Origin: Poa pratensis
Lineage: Eukaryota > Streptophyta > Magnoliopsida > Poales > Poaceae
DNA length: 64,000 nt
Assembly: GCA_947311845.1 (NCBI GenBank)
Contig: CAMZMU010000020.1
Location: 35,687,398 to 35,751,397, forward strand
Direction of reading: 5' to 3'
Shown here one piece after another: positions 20,805 to 31,390 of this stretch (its first letter is position 1; each line of letters begins with the position of its first letter). The notes beneath the pieces were generated by a model. That model was not told where the DNA came from and did not search any database. It saw nothing but the letters and a program-made list of their open reading frames with translations. Position numbers and translations under genes: made by a program.

Positions 20805-21720
20805 GGATAGTGTATCCCACCTCGCATCCTTTGAGAGTCCATCGACATCTTTTTCCTCGCCCTGCCCAAACCCGTATCTTCCCCGTCGGCGTCACCAGCT
20901 GGAGTCGAGATGGGGCAGGATCCCGAAGCATCCTTGCATATGCTAGAGTTAGGGTTTGTTTCTCCGATAGGGAGTGTGGCTTCCTACAGTTGTCTGGCCT
21001 AGTGCCGATGGGATGCACTCAGCAGATGAGTTCGAGCAGCATCTCGTGGCTAGTAGTGGCGGTTCTGATGGCAGCAACGGTTTGGTTCTCTAAGCCGCTG
21101 GATAGATCTTCACTGGTCCATCCCTAAATAAGCTCGTGGTGCCACGTCGATGCCGCCTTCTTCGCTCACCCTTCGCATCGCCATGGTGATGATAAGAGAT
21201 GGGTGATGGGCGTACCGGCAGCACAGATTGGTTCTGGGGGCTGGAATGGAGGTTATTAGGCCGCTGGTCTCTTCCGATGTACACCTTTTGCAGCCTCTTA
21301 ACGACGCCACGCCGTCAGCTGTAGACTTCACTGGTCGAATGGCGATATGTTGGCAGTTCGACATCAACGCTGGTTTTCCATGGCAAAATCTTCCGGCGTC
21401 ACCCCTTCTTTTCCGCCCGACTCCAATGCCATAGGGGGGGACACTTTTCGCTTCATCACGGCGTTCCATGGTGGTGCTACTCCAAGTGCCAAAGTCCCCG
21501 GCGTGGTGCCGTCACCTGTGGTCCGAAGCTAGCTGTGGAGGACTCTGATTGTGTTTTAGAAATTATGTCCAGGGTCATGTTTTGCAAAATGCAAGAATGT
21601 GATTGTAATTTTCCTTTTTATTTGGGCCCTTGTGTAATTTCTGTGGCCAGCGCCTGGTATTAATGCAGCCTTCACGGTCCTTCTGGACCCCTCTTTTAAA
21701 AATAACGAGCATTTTTTTGC
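20805..21720 (+). mobile_element. Possible retroposed non-autonomous element
   Basis: A GC-balanced, gene-like block lies in AT-rich surroundings. It ends with a 3' UTR-like stretch (gtgattgtaattttcc, ttgggcccttgtgtaattt) and a short A-rich tail after ccctcttttaaaaata. Overlapping small ORFs show no known domain. Its style resembles the poly(A) element at 31391-32051. I could not find a target duplication, so this is tentative. Confidence 0.3.
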
Positions 21721-22404
21721 GCATTTCATTCACAAAAAAGAATTGACCGATTAAATGACGAAAAACCAATGCAATCATGGTTGATGGCCCCACCTAAGTA
21801 TCAACACAACCAAGGTGAAGTTCAATCACCACTCCATCAAGACGAACCAGCTTCCATTGAAACCAAAGAGAAAAAGATCGTGGATGTTATGTGAGGGGCG
21901 GCCGGCCACAGGACGCCCAACAAAGATGGGGAAGCTAACCATGTACATGTAGTATAGTTGCGCCACCACGATGTCGTCGACACAACATTGATGGTAACCA
22001 TGTCACCCACACACGACACGAGGTCGACGCGATCAACACTACGAAACATCTGAGACCCCCAACGACATCCAACTGCCCCCAACACTATCTTTCGGGACCG
22101 CATCAACATGCCATTGCTCGCTCTCGAGCCACAACGCCGCATGACCGGATGTTGCAGCCTCTACGTAAAGTTAACCCGCGTCTACTGAGAAGATTAACCG
22201 AGTTGAAAACCTCGCTGCACTAGCTAACACAAGAATGTTGTTCAAACCGAGCAAGCAACCGATCCGTCACATGAAACAGTTGCCCACCATGGTTCTCGAG
22301 ATCGCCACCTCGACACGCAAACATCATCACTCGGTGTCGCTGACCGGACATCCACCGTTTCAACGGTGAGATAAACATGAGTCAACAGTTAACGGCCCTC
22401 CTAG
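21721..22404. other. No gene seen; host of a copia insertion
   Basis: Small minus-strand frames (21837-22142) have no recognised domain. This sequence resumes at 27105 on the far side of the copia element. Confidence 0.4.
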
Positions 22405-22552
22405 TGTAGAACGGTAAGCTAGGGTTTGGGGGAAGCCTCTCACACGTAATACGTGGGGGTTCCGGTGTTTATATAATAGCCCAAAGGGCAAGAGTCCTAA
22501 TACAATACAACTAGGGTTACAATATGTGCATACCTAATACAATACGCTAACA
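22405..22552 (-). repeat. Copia 3' LTR
   Basis: 148 bp, plus-strand reading tgtagaacgg...acgctaaca. The pol stop codon lies a few bases inside it. Confidence 0.92.
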
Positions 22553-25500
22553 CCCCCCCGCAGTCACAGCGGGAGGCTTTCGGACGCAAAGACTGGACCG
22601 AAAATCAAGAAACAGTTGTGTTGGTAGTCCCTTAGTCATAACGTCAGCAAACTGAAGCGCAGAAGGAACATGTAGGACTCGTGCTTCGCCTAGAGAAACC
22701 TTCTCTCGAACGAAGTGGATGTCAATCTCAATGTGCTTAGTGCGACGATGTTGCACCGGATTGGATGACATGTAGATGGCAGATACGTTGTCACAGTAGA
22801 CAAGCGTCGCCGAGCTGAGAGGGCGATGAAGTTCCTGCAGAAGTTGGCGTAGCCAACAACATTCAGCCACGGCATGGGCAACGGCACGGTACTCTGCTTC
22901 GGCACTGGATCGGGAGACGGTGGTCTGTCTCTTGGAGGACCAGGATATCAAACTGTCACCGTAATAAACACAGTAGCCGGACGTAGAGCGACGAGTGTCT
23001 GGACAGCCAGCCCAGTCAGCATCTGAATATGCAGTGAGTCCAGTGGAGGAGGAGGCACGAAGCTGCAGACCAAGGTCCAATGTACCACGAACATATCTGA
23101 GAACTCGCTTCACCATAGCAAGATGAGGTTGTCGAGGAGCATGCATATGAAGGCAAATCTGCTGAACCGCATAGGCAAGATCCGGACGCGTCAATGTGAG
23201 GTACTGTAGTGCTCCAGCAAGACTCCTGTATTCTGTAGCATCAGAGAGGAGATCACCATCAGAAACAGAAAGCTTGGCGTGAGTATCAACAGGTGTCGGG
23301 GTGGGGTGACACTCGGCCATACCAGCGCGCTGAAGAAGATCCACAGCATACTGGCGCTGAGAGAGAAACAGACTGTCGGAGGATCGGGTCACAGCAATGC
23401 CGAGGAAGAAGTGAAGATCGCCCAAGTCAGTCATAGCAAACTCACTGTGTAGCCTCGCAAGTAGACGCTGCAGAAGGCCAGGGGAGGATGCAGTAACGAT
23501 GATATCATCAACGTAGAGAAGCAAGTAGGCCGTGTCAGTCCCGGAGCGCAGAACGAAGAGTGATGTGTCTGTACGAGAAGCAACGAAGCCCAGAGTAGCT
23601 AGGTGAGCAGCAAACCGTTGGTACCAGGCACGGGGAGCTTGCTTCAAACCATAGAGGGACTTGTGTAGCTGACAGACATGGTCCGGCCTAGAAGCATCAA
23701 CAAATCCAGGGGGCTGCTGACAGTAGACAACCTCGTCAAGGAAACCATTGAGAAATGCATTCTTGACATCGAGTTGTCGAATCGGCCAGGAGCTGGAGAC
23801 AGCAATGTGAAGAACCAGTCGGATCGTAGCAGGCTTGACAACAGGACTGAACGTCTCATCATAGTCGACGCCGGGGCGCTGAGAGAAACCACGGACGACC
23901 CAACGAGCCTTGTACCGTGCGAGAGTCCCGTCAGCGTGGAATTTGTGACGAAAAATCCACTTGCCGGTCACGACATTCGCCCGAGGTGGACGAGGCACGA
24001 GAGACCATGTCTTGTTGTCGAGAAGAGCCTGATGCTCGTCTGCCATGGCCTGACGCCAGTTGGAGCTTTGCATGGCGTGACGAAACGTGGAGGGAACCGG
24101 GTCAACAGAAGTGTCCACAGCCGACAGGTTCAGCCGATCCACAGGGCGTACACGACGACCTGCCCGCGTGGTCGTAGTAGCTGCAGGTGCAGGAGCCGTT
24201 GAGGGAGCATGTCGTCGAGGTCCGGTCGCGGTAGCACGCCGGGCTGCCGCGGCAAGCGGAGAAGCCACAGGTTGCGGAGGGGCCGCAGCAGTCTCGGGTG
24301 CCATGGCAGAGGCACGTGCCATGGCAGAGTCAGTAGCTGCATCAGGTGCCGTGGCAGAAAATCGAGCAGAAATTCTTGCCACGGCAGAGGGGGTGTCCGC
24401 GGCAGAGGATCGTGCCATGGCAGGAGAGCGCATGCTTGCATCAACATGGCGATCATCCGCAGCTGTGGCACGACGAGGTGGGGCCGCACGTGGCAGTGGG
24501 TCCCGTAGGTCGGAGAAGAGGAAGTCCAAGCGCCGCGGTGAGGAGGACACGGGAGAATCCCGGGCTTGAGCTGCAAGCTGAAAGGGAAACACATCCTCGT
24601 CGAAAACAACATGTCTCGAGATTATAATCTTCCCAGACGTAATATCGTAGCAGCGGTAACCACGGTGTTGCGATGGATATCCAAGAAAAACACAAGGGAG
24701 GGACCGAGGACGGAGCTTGTGCTTGGTGATGGAGGCTATATTAGGGTAACAGAGACATCCGAAAACACGCAAAGAATCATAGGGTGGGGATCGGTCATGT
24801 AGACGCGTGTAGGGTATAAGGGAGCGAATTGCTTTGCTAGGACGCCTGTTCAGGAGGTAGGTAGCAGTGGCTAGAGCTTCAGCCCAAAAGAATTCAGGAA
24901 CATGGGCTTGAAACAGAAGAGTGCGCATCGTGTCATTGACAGTTCTAATAGCACGCTCGGACTTGCCATTTTGCTGGGAAGTGTAGGGACACGAAAGACG
25001 CAGTGTCGTGCCATGAGAGGTGAGAAGATTGTCTACTGCAGAGTTGACGAACTCAGTGCCATTGTCAGTTTGAAGAGCGCGAATTGTGGTGCCAATTTGG
25101 GTTTGGACATACGCAAAAAATTTCACAAGAGTGGCATGCACACATGATTTTTGACGTAATGGAAAGGTCCAATAAAAATGAGAGTAGTCGTCGACAATTA
25201 CAAGGTAGTATCGAAAACCAGAATTACTAATAATTGGAGAGGTCCACAAATCACAATGTATCAACTCAAACTTGGCACTAGACGTAGAGGTAGACAAACT
25301 AAACGGAAGACGCACGTGTTTGCCAAGTTGGCAAGCATGACATACAGAGGAGCGCCTATTTTTATTACACTTAATAAGAGAAAACTTCTGAAGAGCCGAC
25401 ATGGCATCTTGACCAGGGTGTCCAAGTCGACGGTGCCAAAGATCAGCGGTGGTGGTGACGAGCATGGCGGTAGGTGGTGCACGGTGAGGGGTGCCGGGAA

Positions 25501-26191
25501 ACGTGTAGAGATCCCCTTCACTGTTGCAGCGAAGGATCACGCGACGAGTCTTCTGGTCCTTCACGGAAAAACCAAAAGCGTCAAACTCAACAGAACAGAA
25601 ATTATCTCTAGTGAATTTACGAATCGAGAGTAAATTTCGAATTAAGTGTGGAACAAGAAGAACATGATCTAGTCTAAAACGATGACCCGAAGGAGATTGA
25701 AAAAACGTAGAACCAGATGAAGATATGGGAATAGAGGTGCCGTTGCCGACAGTAACGAAGTGAGGACGAGAGAGAGGTGCAGAGAACTGGATGTTACCCT
25801 CGTCGTTCGTCATATGTGCGGTGGCGCCAGAGTCCATGACCCAGCCGCCCTGCTGGTAAAGATTGTTGAGGGCGGCAATCAGACCGGCGTTGTCCCACGC
25901 CGGCGATGCAGAGGTGGACGGGCCCGACTGGTAGAGCGGGGCAGTCGTGATGGTGTACGCCTGTGGGCGCGGTCCGATGAGGCCGGGAGCGGGCGATGGA
26001 TAGCGCCACTGTCCCGAGCCGGCCGCACCAGGAGAGAAGCAGACCCAAGGGCCGGTCGGAGCAGGGTTGCCGGGGCGCTGGGAAGCGCCTTGCCTGCCGC
26101 CGTTCTTATTTTTCTTCTTCTTGGGAGGAGGCGCGGTGGAGGACTCGCCACGGCAGGCCGTGCCAGTGCACGCAGGGGCAGGTCCGCGTGC
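22547..26191 (-). CDS. Copia pol: protease, integrase, RT, RNase H
   Basis: The frame is open from just after a TAG at 26192-26194 to 22547. A basic stretch (KKKKNKNGG) and linker lead to protease (MDSGATAHMT, near 25837). Integrase has HHCC (WHRRLGHPGQ to CHACQLGKH) and the catalytic Asp and Glu region (LIHCDLW, QTDNGTEF). A Pro/Ala/Thr-rich linker of low complexity follows. RT has [10 protein letters not shown] and YVDDIIV; RNase H has AYSDADWAGCPDTRRS and ADVMTKGLP. It lies in the same frame as gag, so full translation as one polyprotein would need to pass the TAG. Confidence 0.92.
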   Translation of the reverse strand, partial: ARGPAPACTGTACRGESSTAPPPKKKKNKNGGRQGASQRPGNPAPTGPWVCFSPGAAGSGQWRYPSPAPGLIGPRPQAYTITTAPLYQSGPSTSASPAWDNAGLIAALNNLYQQGGWVMDSGATAHMTNDEGNIQFSAPLSRPHFVTVGNGTSIPISSSGSTFFQSPSGHRFRLDHVLLVPHLIRNLLSIRKFTRDNFCSVEFDAFGFSVKDQKTRRVILRCNSEGDLYTFPGTPHRAPPTAMLVTTTADLWHRRLGHPGQDAMSALQKFSLIKCNKNRRSSVCHACQLGKHVRLPFSLSTSTSSAKFELIHCDLWTSPIISNSGFRYYLVIVDDYSHFYWTFPLRQKSCVHATLVKFFAYVQTQIGTTIRALQTDNGTEFVNSAVDNLLTSHGTTLRLSCPYTSQQNGKSERAIRTVNDTMRTLLFQAHVPEFFWAEALATATYLLNRRPSKAIRSLIPYTRLHDRSPPYDSLRVFGCLCYPNIASITKHKLRPRSLPCVFLGYPSQHRGYRCYDITSGKIIISRHVVFDEDVFPFQLAAQARDSPVSSSPRRLDFLFSDLRDPLPRAAPPRRATAADDRHVDASMRSPAMARSSAADTPSAVARISARFSATAPDAATDSAMARASAMAPETAAAPPQPVASPLAAAARRATATGPRRHAPSTAPAPAATTTTRAGRRVRPVDRLNLSAVDTSVDPVPSTFRHAMQSSNWRQAMADEHQALLDNKTWSLVPRPPRANVVTGKWIFRHKFHADGTLARYKARWVVRGFSQRPGVDYDETFSPVVKPATIRLVLHIAVSSSWPIRQLDVKNAFLNGFLDEVVYCQQPPGFVDASRPDHVCQLHKSLYGLKQAPRAWYQRFAAHLATLGFVASRTDTSLFVLRSGTDTAYLLLYVDDIIVTASSPGLLQRLLARLHSEFAMTDLGDLHFFLGIAVTRSSDSLFLSQRQYAVDLLQRAGMAECHPTPTPVDTHAKLSVSDGDLLSDATEYRSLAGALQYLTLTRPDLAYAVQQICLHMHAPRQPHLAMVKRVLRYVRGTLDLGLQLRASSSTGLTAYSDADWAGCPDTRRSTSGYCVYYGDSLISWSSKRQTTVSRSSAEAEYRAVAHAVAECCWLRQLLQELHRPLSSATLVYCDNVSAIYMSSNPVQHRRTKHIEIDIHFVREKVSLGEARVLHVPSALQFADVMTKGLPTQLFLDFRSSLCVRKPPAVTAGGC

Positions 26192-26869
26192 CTACGCAAC
26201 AAGGGCAGTGGAGGCGGCGTTCGAGGCCGCGTTCGCCTGCTGCATCTCCTCCATGAGAAGCATGCTTCGGGCGCGGATGAAGGTGGGCAGCGGGTCGGTC
26301 ATGGAGATGACCGTGGCGGCGGAGGCGTACTGCGGGCCGAGGCCACGCAAGGTATTGAGGACGAGGGCACGGGCGGAGACGGGCGAGTCGTTGTCGGCGA
26401 GCGCGTCCGAGAGCTGTTTCTGGCGGCGGCAGTACTCCGTGATCGAAGACGTGCCTTGAACGAGCTGACGAAAGTCGTTGTCGAGGTAGATCGCCTTGCT
26501 GGCCTTGTTGGCGGAGAAGAGCTCGAGGATGGCGAGCCACAGCTGGCGAGCCGTCTGATCACGGGCAAGCACCATGTCCGCCACGTCCTCATGGATGGCC
26601 GAGTGGAGGTGGTTGAGGACGGTGTAGTCGTCCGCCTTCCAAGCGTCGTCCGTGAAAGCGGCAGGAGTGGTGCCATCAACGTGGCCGATGAGACCGGCGC
26701 GACCGAGGGAGGCCTTGAGGTAGATGCTCCACTTGGTGTAGTTGGCGGCGTCGAGGTTGAGCACCACGGGCGCGACATGGCGGGGCGCGCCACCGGACGG
26801 GATGCCGCCAGTGGAGGGCACGAGGGCGCTGGAGGAGGAGGAGTCGAGTGCGCTCGAGGTGAAGGCCAT
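26192..26869 (-). CDS. Copia gag
   Basis: A 225-codon gag begins at ATG 26869, 82 bases inside the 5' LTR end. It carries the copia-type gag core: YTKWSIYLKASLG, then ARQLWLAILELF, AIYLDNDFRQL and ISMTDPLPTF. There is no CCHC zinc knuckle. It ends at TAG (26192-26194), after which the same frame continues into pol without another stop. Most likely one nonsense mutation; leaky readthrough is a less likely alternative. Confidence 0.88.
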   Translation of the reverse strand: MAFTSSALDSSSSSALVPSTGGIPSGGAPRHVAPVVLNLDAANYTKWSIYLKASLGRAGLIGHVDGTTPAAFTDDAWKADDYTVLNHLHSAIHEDVADMVLARDQTARQLWLAILELFSANKASKAIYLDNDFRQLVQGTSSITEYCRRQKQLSDALADNDSPVSARALVLNTLRGLGPQYASAATVISMTDPLPTFIRARSMLLMEEMQQANAASNAASTALVA

Positions 26870-26951
26870 CGGGGCAGCGGAAGAGGGAGCCGGCGGCTAG
26901 GTTTAGAAGTCGGCGGCTAGGGTTTTAGGATCGGGGATCAAGATGATACCA

Positions 26952-27099
26952 TGTAGAACGGTAAGCTAGGGTTTGGGGGAAGCCTCTCACACGTAATACG
27001 TGGGGGTTCCGGTGTTTATATAATAGCCCAAAGGGCAAGAGTCCTAATACAATACAACTAGGGTTACAATATGTGCATACCTAATACAATACGCTAACA
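26952..27099 (-). repeat. Copia 5' LTR
   Basis: 148 bp, same as 22405-22552 by eye. It contains tttatataatag as a possible TATA region on the plus strand and is followed, on the minus strand, by the Met-tRNA-type primer site. Confidence 0.92.
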
Positions 27100-27224
27100 C
27101 CTAGACCGAGAAAAATGAAAATATCTAAGCTCACATGCTACCAAATGGTTTGAGAGCGGATCCATGTACACTCTACCCCTACGAAACACTAGTGACAAAC
27201 AGCTTTCTCTATTGAAAAATAATA

Positions 27225-27347
27225 CTCCCTCCGATCCATATTAGTGGGCACAACTTTGTCTAGATACACATGTATCTAGTCTAAATACTTAACTAGATAC
27301 ATATGAATTTAGACAAAGCTATGCCCACTAATATGGATCGGAGGGAG
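27225..27347. mobile_element. Stowaway MITE, nearly perfect foldback
   Basis: ctccctccgatccatattag and ctaatatggatcggagggag are perfect inverted ends; TA flanks both sides. It lies about 335 bp upstream of the FLZ start codon. Confidence 0.92.
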
Positions 27348-27682
27348 TACTAAAAGGGAAAATATTACAAAAACCAGAAATAAAAGTCACAACGTTAAAC
27401 GACCCTTCTAGGGGCTACAATTTTGTTGCTGCAAACAACTCCCCGCGTTGGTCAGATATTGAAATGTAGGAGAGGGACCCATTCACCCATAGTTTTTTTA
27501 CATATAAGACCCTGAGGTCTTAAAGTTACAGGCTACAAATACATGAGGCCACTCGCTCCGTCTCTTCACCAGACCCTCCTCCCTGCTCCTCCTGCTCCAA
27601 GGAGCAGCCAGCCAAGAAACGAACAACGTCACCAGCCTCCAAGACCTCTTCTCCGTCTCGCCCTCCGGATCTACATCACTAC
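27348..27682 (+). promoter_or_regulatory. Promoter and leader of the FLZ gene
   Basis: Upstream of the ATG the sequence changes from AT-rich to a C-rich leader (ctcctccctgctcctcctgctcc). A weak TATA-like word (ggctacaaatacatg) lies near 27530, about 150 bases before the start. No specific cis-element is claimed. Confidence 0.4.
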
Positions 27683-28276
27683 ATGGCGGTGAGCATCAGG
27701 GCCATGGCGCGCAAGATCGACGTCAGCTTGGCCAGACGCTCGCCATGGCAAACCGGCAGTCTGGACGGCCTTCCGTCGCCGACGAGCCCCCTTGACCTCT
27801 CGGTGTCGCGAGGGTGGCTCCACCGCGAGTCAGGCGGGGTCGGGCTCGGCATCCTTGCCGCTCTTGAGGCGCAGCCGTCGCCTGCTGCGGCGAGGGTGTT
27901 CGCATCCATCGCGTCTCAGCGCCGTGCCGTGCGGCTAGAGATCTCCGAGCTTGGATGCAGCGGGCGGTGCGCCACCTGCTTGTGTGGCGCCGGCGAGACG
28001 TTTCGTGTGGCGGATTTTCTGGGGTGCTGCGACCGGTGCCGGCGGCCGCTGGACGGCAAGGACATCTTCATGTACAGAGGGGATAGGGCGTTCTGCAGCA
28101 CGGAGTGCAGATACCAGGCCATCGTGAGCGATGAGTTCCAAGAGGAGAAGGAGCGCAAACTCCGCGCCGGCGCCGTGCTGTTGGGCGCCCCAAAGGAGGT
28201 AGTCGCGGAGGAGTCGGCTGGATTGCCCTGCGCCGACAGCGGGCGGATCTTCTTCACCGGCATCGGGGTCGCTTGA
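27683..28276 (+). CDS. FCS-like zinc finger (FLZ, DUF581) protein
   Basis: FLZ proteins are plant-specific scaffolds that bind SnRK1 kinase subunits in sugar and stress signalling. The frame encodes 197 residues without a stop. The FLZ domain spans about residues 112-155: FLGCCDRCRRPLDG, then FMYRGDRAFCSTECR. The zinc ligands are C116, C119, C138 and C142, in the C-x2-C and FCSxxC arrangement of the family. The N-terminus is Arg/Ser-rich and disordered-looking. FLZ genes often have two exons; here one exon covers the domain and ends naturally at TGA. The start at 27683 is the first ATG after the leader; a second Met is at codon 8. The gene appears intact. Confidence 0.92.
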   Translation: MAVSIRAMARKIDVSLARRSPWQTGSLDGLPSPTSPLDLSVSRGWLHRESGGVGLGILAALEAQPSPAAARVFASIASQRRAVRLEISELGCSGRCATCLCGAGETFRVADFLGCCDRCRRPLDGKDIFMYRGDRAFCSTECRYQAIVSDEFQEEKERKLRAGAVLLGAPKEVVAEESAGLPCADSGRIFFTGIGVA

Positions 28277-29403
28277 GGCCTGAACAGCAAACTCCAGAAG
28301 ACTAGATTTCTCAGGCAACTATGGGCAACGGCGTAACATAAAAAGACCAAAGCAAAAAAAAAAAAAAAAAACTATAGCAGGAAATTGTAGAGAGAGCAGG
28401 GAATTTCGTTTTTTCCTCTTGCAAGAGAGGCATAAATTTTGGACTTTGATGTTTGATCGAGATATTTTGTATTAGTAGTATTCTTAATTTTCTTGGAGGT
28501 TTGATCTTTTTTGGAGGACAGAAGACGAGGGATGATGTCAAGTTTCCTCTGCCAAGAAACAATAGCATCGAAGTAGAGAGGGGCGTTTGGCTCCCGGATG
28601 CATTGATGTAAAGGCCGGCGGCACTGAGAATCGGCCGCCCCGTGCCGAGATGTGTGAGCTTGATGCGGCGGCGTCGCGGCGCGCCGGTGGCCGGAGGAGG
28701 GCGGCGGGGGTCCAGGAGGGTTGGGGCGAGCGGCGGGGTCCACGCCGGTGGCCGGAGGCGGCGGCGACGCGAGGCGGGGTCGGAGGAGGGCGGCGGGGAT
28801 TTTTCAGCTCGGGCGATTGTAGCTTCCCGCTTCGTTTTTGGGTAAGATGGGTCATTGCCCCAGAATACCCAAATATGCCAATTATGAGCCAGATCTTAGG
28901 TAATGACCGATTTTTTTTTACTGGGACCACTTTTAGGTAAGTTGTTGGAACTGTTTTTTTTGCCCCCAATAACTAAAAAAAAGCAGTTTTTGGGTATTGA
29001 GAGCAAATATAGGTAAGCTCTTGGAGATGCTCTTCCGAGTCATAAGAAATCTCACAGCCCGTGGGAAATGACAAAGACCAAATAGCAGGAACAAAAAATT
29101 GGACTACCCGCCTCTTTGATTGAAAAACCTTAAAATGCGGGAACAAAGAAAAAATACAGGTTCGTAGCATATGTCCTCTTCAATCCTATAATGCTTATAA
29201 AACTATAAGAATTTGGTTCACAAAGTGTTTGACATCATAGAAAAAACAAAGGAATTTTAGCTAGAGTTTTGATCCTACAATTGTAGAAAAATATTTCATA
29301 AGGATTTCGATCCTACAAATCAAACGACCAACACACCAAAAGTTCCCAAGGATCCAAACTCTCTAAATATCGTAACAAATTCATCCAAGTCAAAGAAGAT
29401 GTA
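28277..29403. other. FLZ 3' region, GC-rich repeats and transposon ends
   Basis: The 3' UTR probably ends before or near an A18 run at 28353-28370. At 28640-28800 a GC-rich block repeats gccggtggccggagg / gaggagggcggcgggg words. A single PIF/Harbinger-type terminus (ctcttggagatgctc) ends near 29031; its partner was not found. From 29109 (cctctttgattgaaaaacc) to about 29330 the sequence resembles the TIR element at 55940-56486. No gene is seen. Confidence 0.4.
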
Positions 29404-30851
29404 AGGTCCTCTTTGGATCGCAAGACTGAGAAACACATGCGCTACCTTGGGCTCCCGCTATCGATTAGACGGCTTAAACGTGGGGACTTCCAATATCTTG
29501 AAGACAAATGCGCCGTCAAACTTCCACCTTGGCAAGGGAGATACATCACCACGATTGGGCGGGGAACCCTTGTCAAGTCGGTCCTCTCCTCTCAAGCAAT
29601 CTACTCATTGACACCTCTCATTGTGCAGCCGGAAACCCTCCAATACATCAACAAAATAGAGCGTGCCTTTCTTTGGGCGGCTACCGACAAGGTTTCGGGA
29701 GGGAAATGCAAGGTAAATTGGGAGACGGTGTGTCGGCCAACTCATCTTGGAGGTCTTGGCATTCTAAACTTGGACAAGTTCGCAAGGGCCCTTCGACTTC
29801 GGTGGCCATGGCTCCAATGGAATGACCCCACCAAGATTTGGGCCGGCTTGGAGAACCCTTGCACTAGTGAGGACATGGACCTCTTCTATGCCTCCACTTT
29901 GATCACCATTGGCAACGGAAAGAAGACTTCTTTTTGGGACGCCCCTTGGGTATATGGGCGCAAGCCAAGGGACATTGCTCCTCTCATTTTCAAGATATCC
30001 TCAAGGAAAAATTGGTGCATCCACGACGCCTTGTTCAACAATGCTTGGTTCCACAAAATTAAGATGGATGAGGGCTTCTCCATGCAACACCTTCTTCAAT
30101 TTGTCAACCTTTGGGTTCAAATCCATGATTTTCAACTTGATGAAGATTTAGAGGACACCATCACTTGGACCATTTCGGCCAATGGAGTATACTCGGCTAA
30201 GTCGGCATACCAAGCTCAATTCCGTGACATCGTCCATACCGACATGAATAGTCTTGTTTGGAAGGTTTGGGCTCCTCCAAAAATCAAGTTTTTTGCATGG
30301 GTTGCTCTCCAAAATAGGGTGTGGACGGCGGATCGTCTAGCACGACGGGGTCGACAAAATTGTGGTCTATGTCCCCTTTGCAAGAGGGCACCCGAGACGA
30401 TCGTTCACCTCCTCGTTCATTGTCGATTCACTTCTAGAATTTGGGATATGATCAAAAATTGGCTTGGCCTCCATGCCCTTGACGTCACCGGGTGGACGAC
30501 CTTCTCAACCATGGAGTGGTGGAGACATATGACTATGGGCGTGTTACCCCATCGCAAGGCCATGGCTTCCATAACGCTTCTTGTCTCTTGGGAGGTTTGG
30601 AACGAGCGCAACGCCCGTGTCTTCCGCAACAAGCATGCGTCGCCGCCTACCATCTTCGATAAGATCAAGTTCGAAGCTAAACTTTGGGTTCTCGCGGGTG
30701 CGAGGAGTTTGGGTGTTTTAATTCCGGGAGAGTAGGCCTTTTGTGTTGTGGCCGTGTTGTTCTTGTACTATTGGACTTCGTGTCTAACATTCTCTCTTAA
30801 TTAATCAAAATGGGGCAAATCTTTTGCCCCACTAGTTTCTAAAAAAAAAAA
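29404..30851 (+). mobile_element. 5'-truncated L1-type LINE, 3' end
   Basis: The C-terminal part of a LINE ORF2 ends at 30735, followed by a 3' UTR and a poly(A) run at about 30840-30851. The frame is open for 440 codons: MRYLGLPLSIRRLKRGD (post-RT region), LIVQPETLQYINKIERAFLW, GGLGILNLDKF, then the zf-RVT zinc region CPLCKRAPETIVHLLVHC. Endonuclease and RT catalytic parts are missing. Five-prime truncation is usual for LINEs. No target duplication was found, so the left border is approximate. Confidence 0.85.
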
Positions 30852-31371
30852 CACATGAATTGGAAAGAACACATGAATCCTTCAAGTTTGCAAGTGCAAA
30901 ATGGAGGACTCAAAACACAGAAAAGCTACATAAATAATAGTTCGGATGTATACAAGAAAAGAAAAGTGCCTTCATCCTAGCTGAACGAGTCTTGAAAAGG
31001 GGTTGGTCTGGAGATTCAAACTCCTGTGAAATGAGGTACATGAATCCAATTTATAGGGATCTGCGTAGCACCATTCTTTTGCAAATGGCTTTCCAATCCT
31101 TCCTCTGTTTTACTTGTCCTCGTCAGTTTCCACATTTTGTCCGAATCATTCCAAAGTAGCTAGACACACACAAAGAGAGAGGGAGGGAGGGAGTGAGAGA
31201 GTGCAAGGTCGAGAAGAATACGCAAACAAATCATTAGATATTTTTTGTACAGTATCATCGAAAAAAAACTTTCCAGCGTTGATATATTTTGGCAACACTG
31301 TAAACCCACTTAAAGATCATATATAGTGCACCAACACGTCACAATAGCGATAAGGTGAAGTAGAGCCGAGT
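30852..31371. other. No gene seen
   Basis: AT-rich with a short gagagggagggagggagtgagag purine run near 31175-31200. Confidence 0.45.
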
Positions 31372-31390
31372 GAAGCACATAAATTAAGAG

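Larger units (their letters stand above)
22405..27099 (-). mobile_element. Young Ty1/copia element with 148-bp LTRs
   Basis: LTRs at 22405-22552 and 26952-27099 look identical by eye, and the 5-bp duplication cctag flanks the element (22400-22404, 27100-27104). Transcribed right to left, the primer site tggtatcatcttg (initiator Met-tRNA type) follows the right LTR and a gcgggggggtg purine tract precedes the left one. Order protease, integrase, RT, RNase H defines copia; the small LTRs and gag without a CCHC knuckle fit the Hopscotch/Ale group. Only one lesion is seen, an in-frame TAG. Confidence 0.93.

Noticed and set aside
24130..26540. Long plus- and minus-strand ORFs opposite or beside the copia coding frame (for example 25760-26920)
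   Set aside because: They are shadows of the GC-rich copia gag-pol frame on the other strand; only the frame with gag, protease, integrase and RT motifs is real.
28353..28370. A18 run as the tail of a retroposed FLZ copy
   Set aside because: No target duplication flanks the FLZ gene, and its upstream region looks like a normal promoter and leader.
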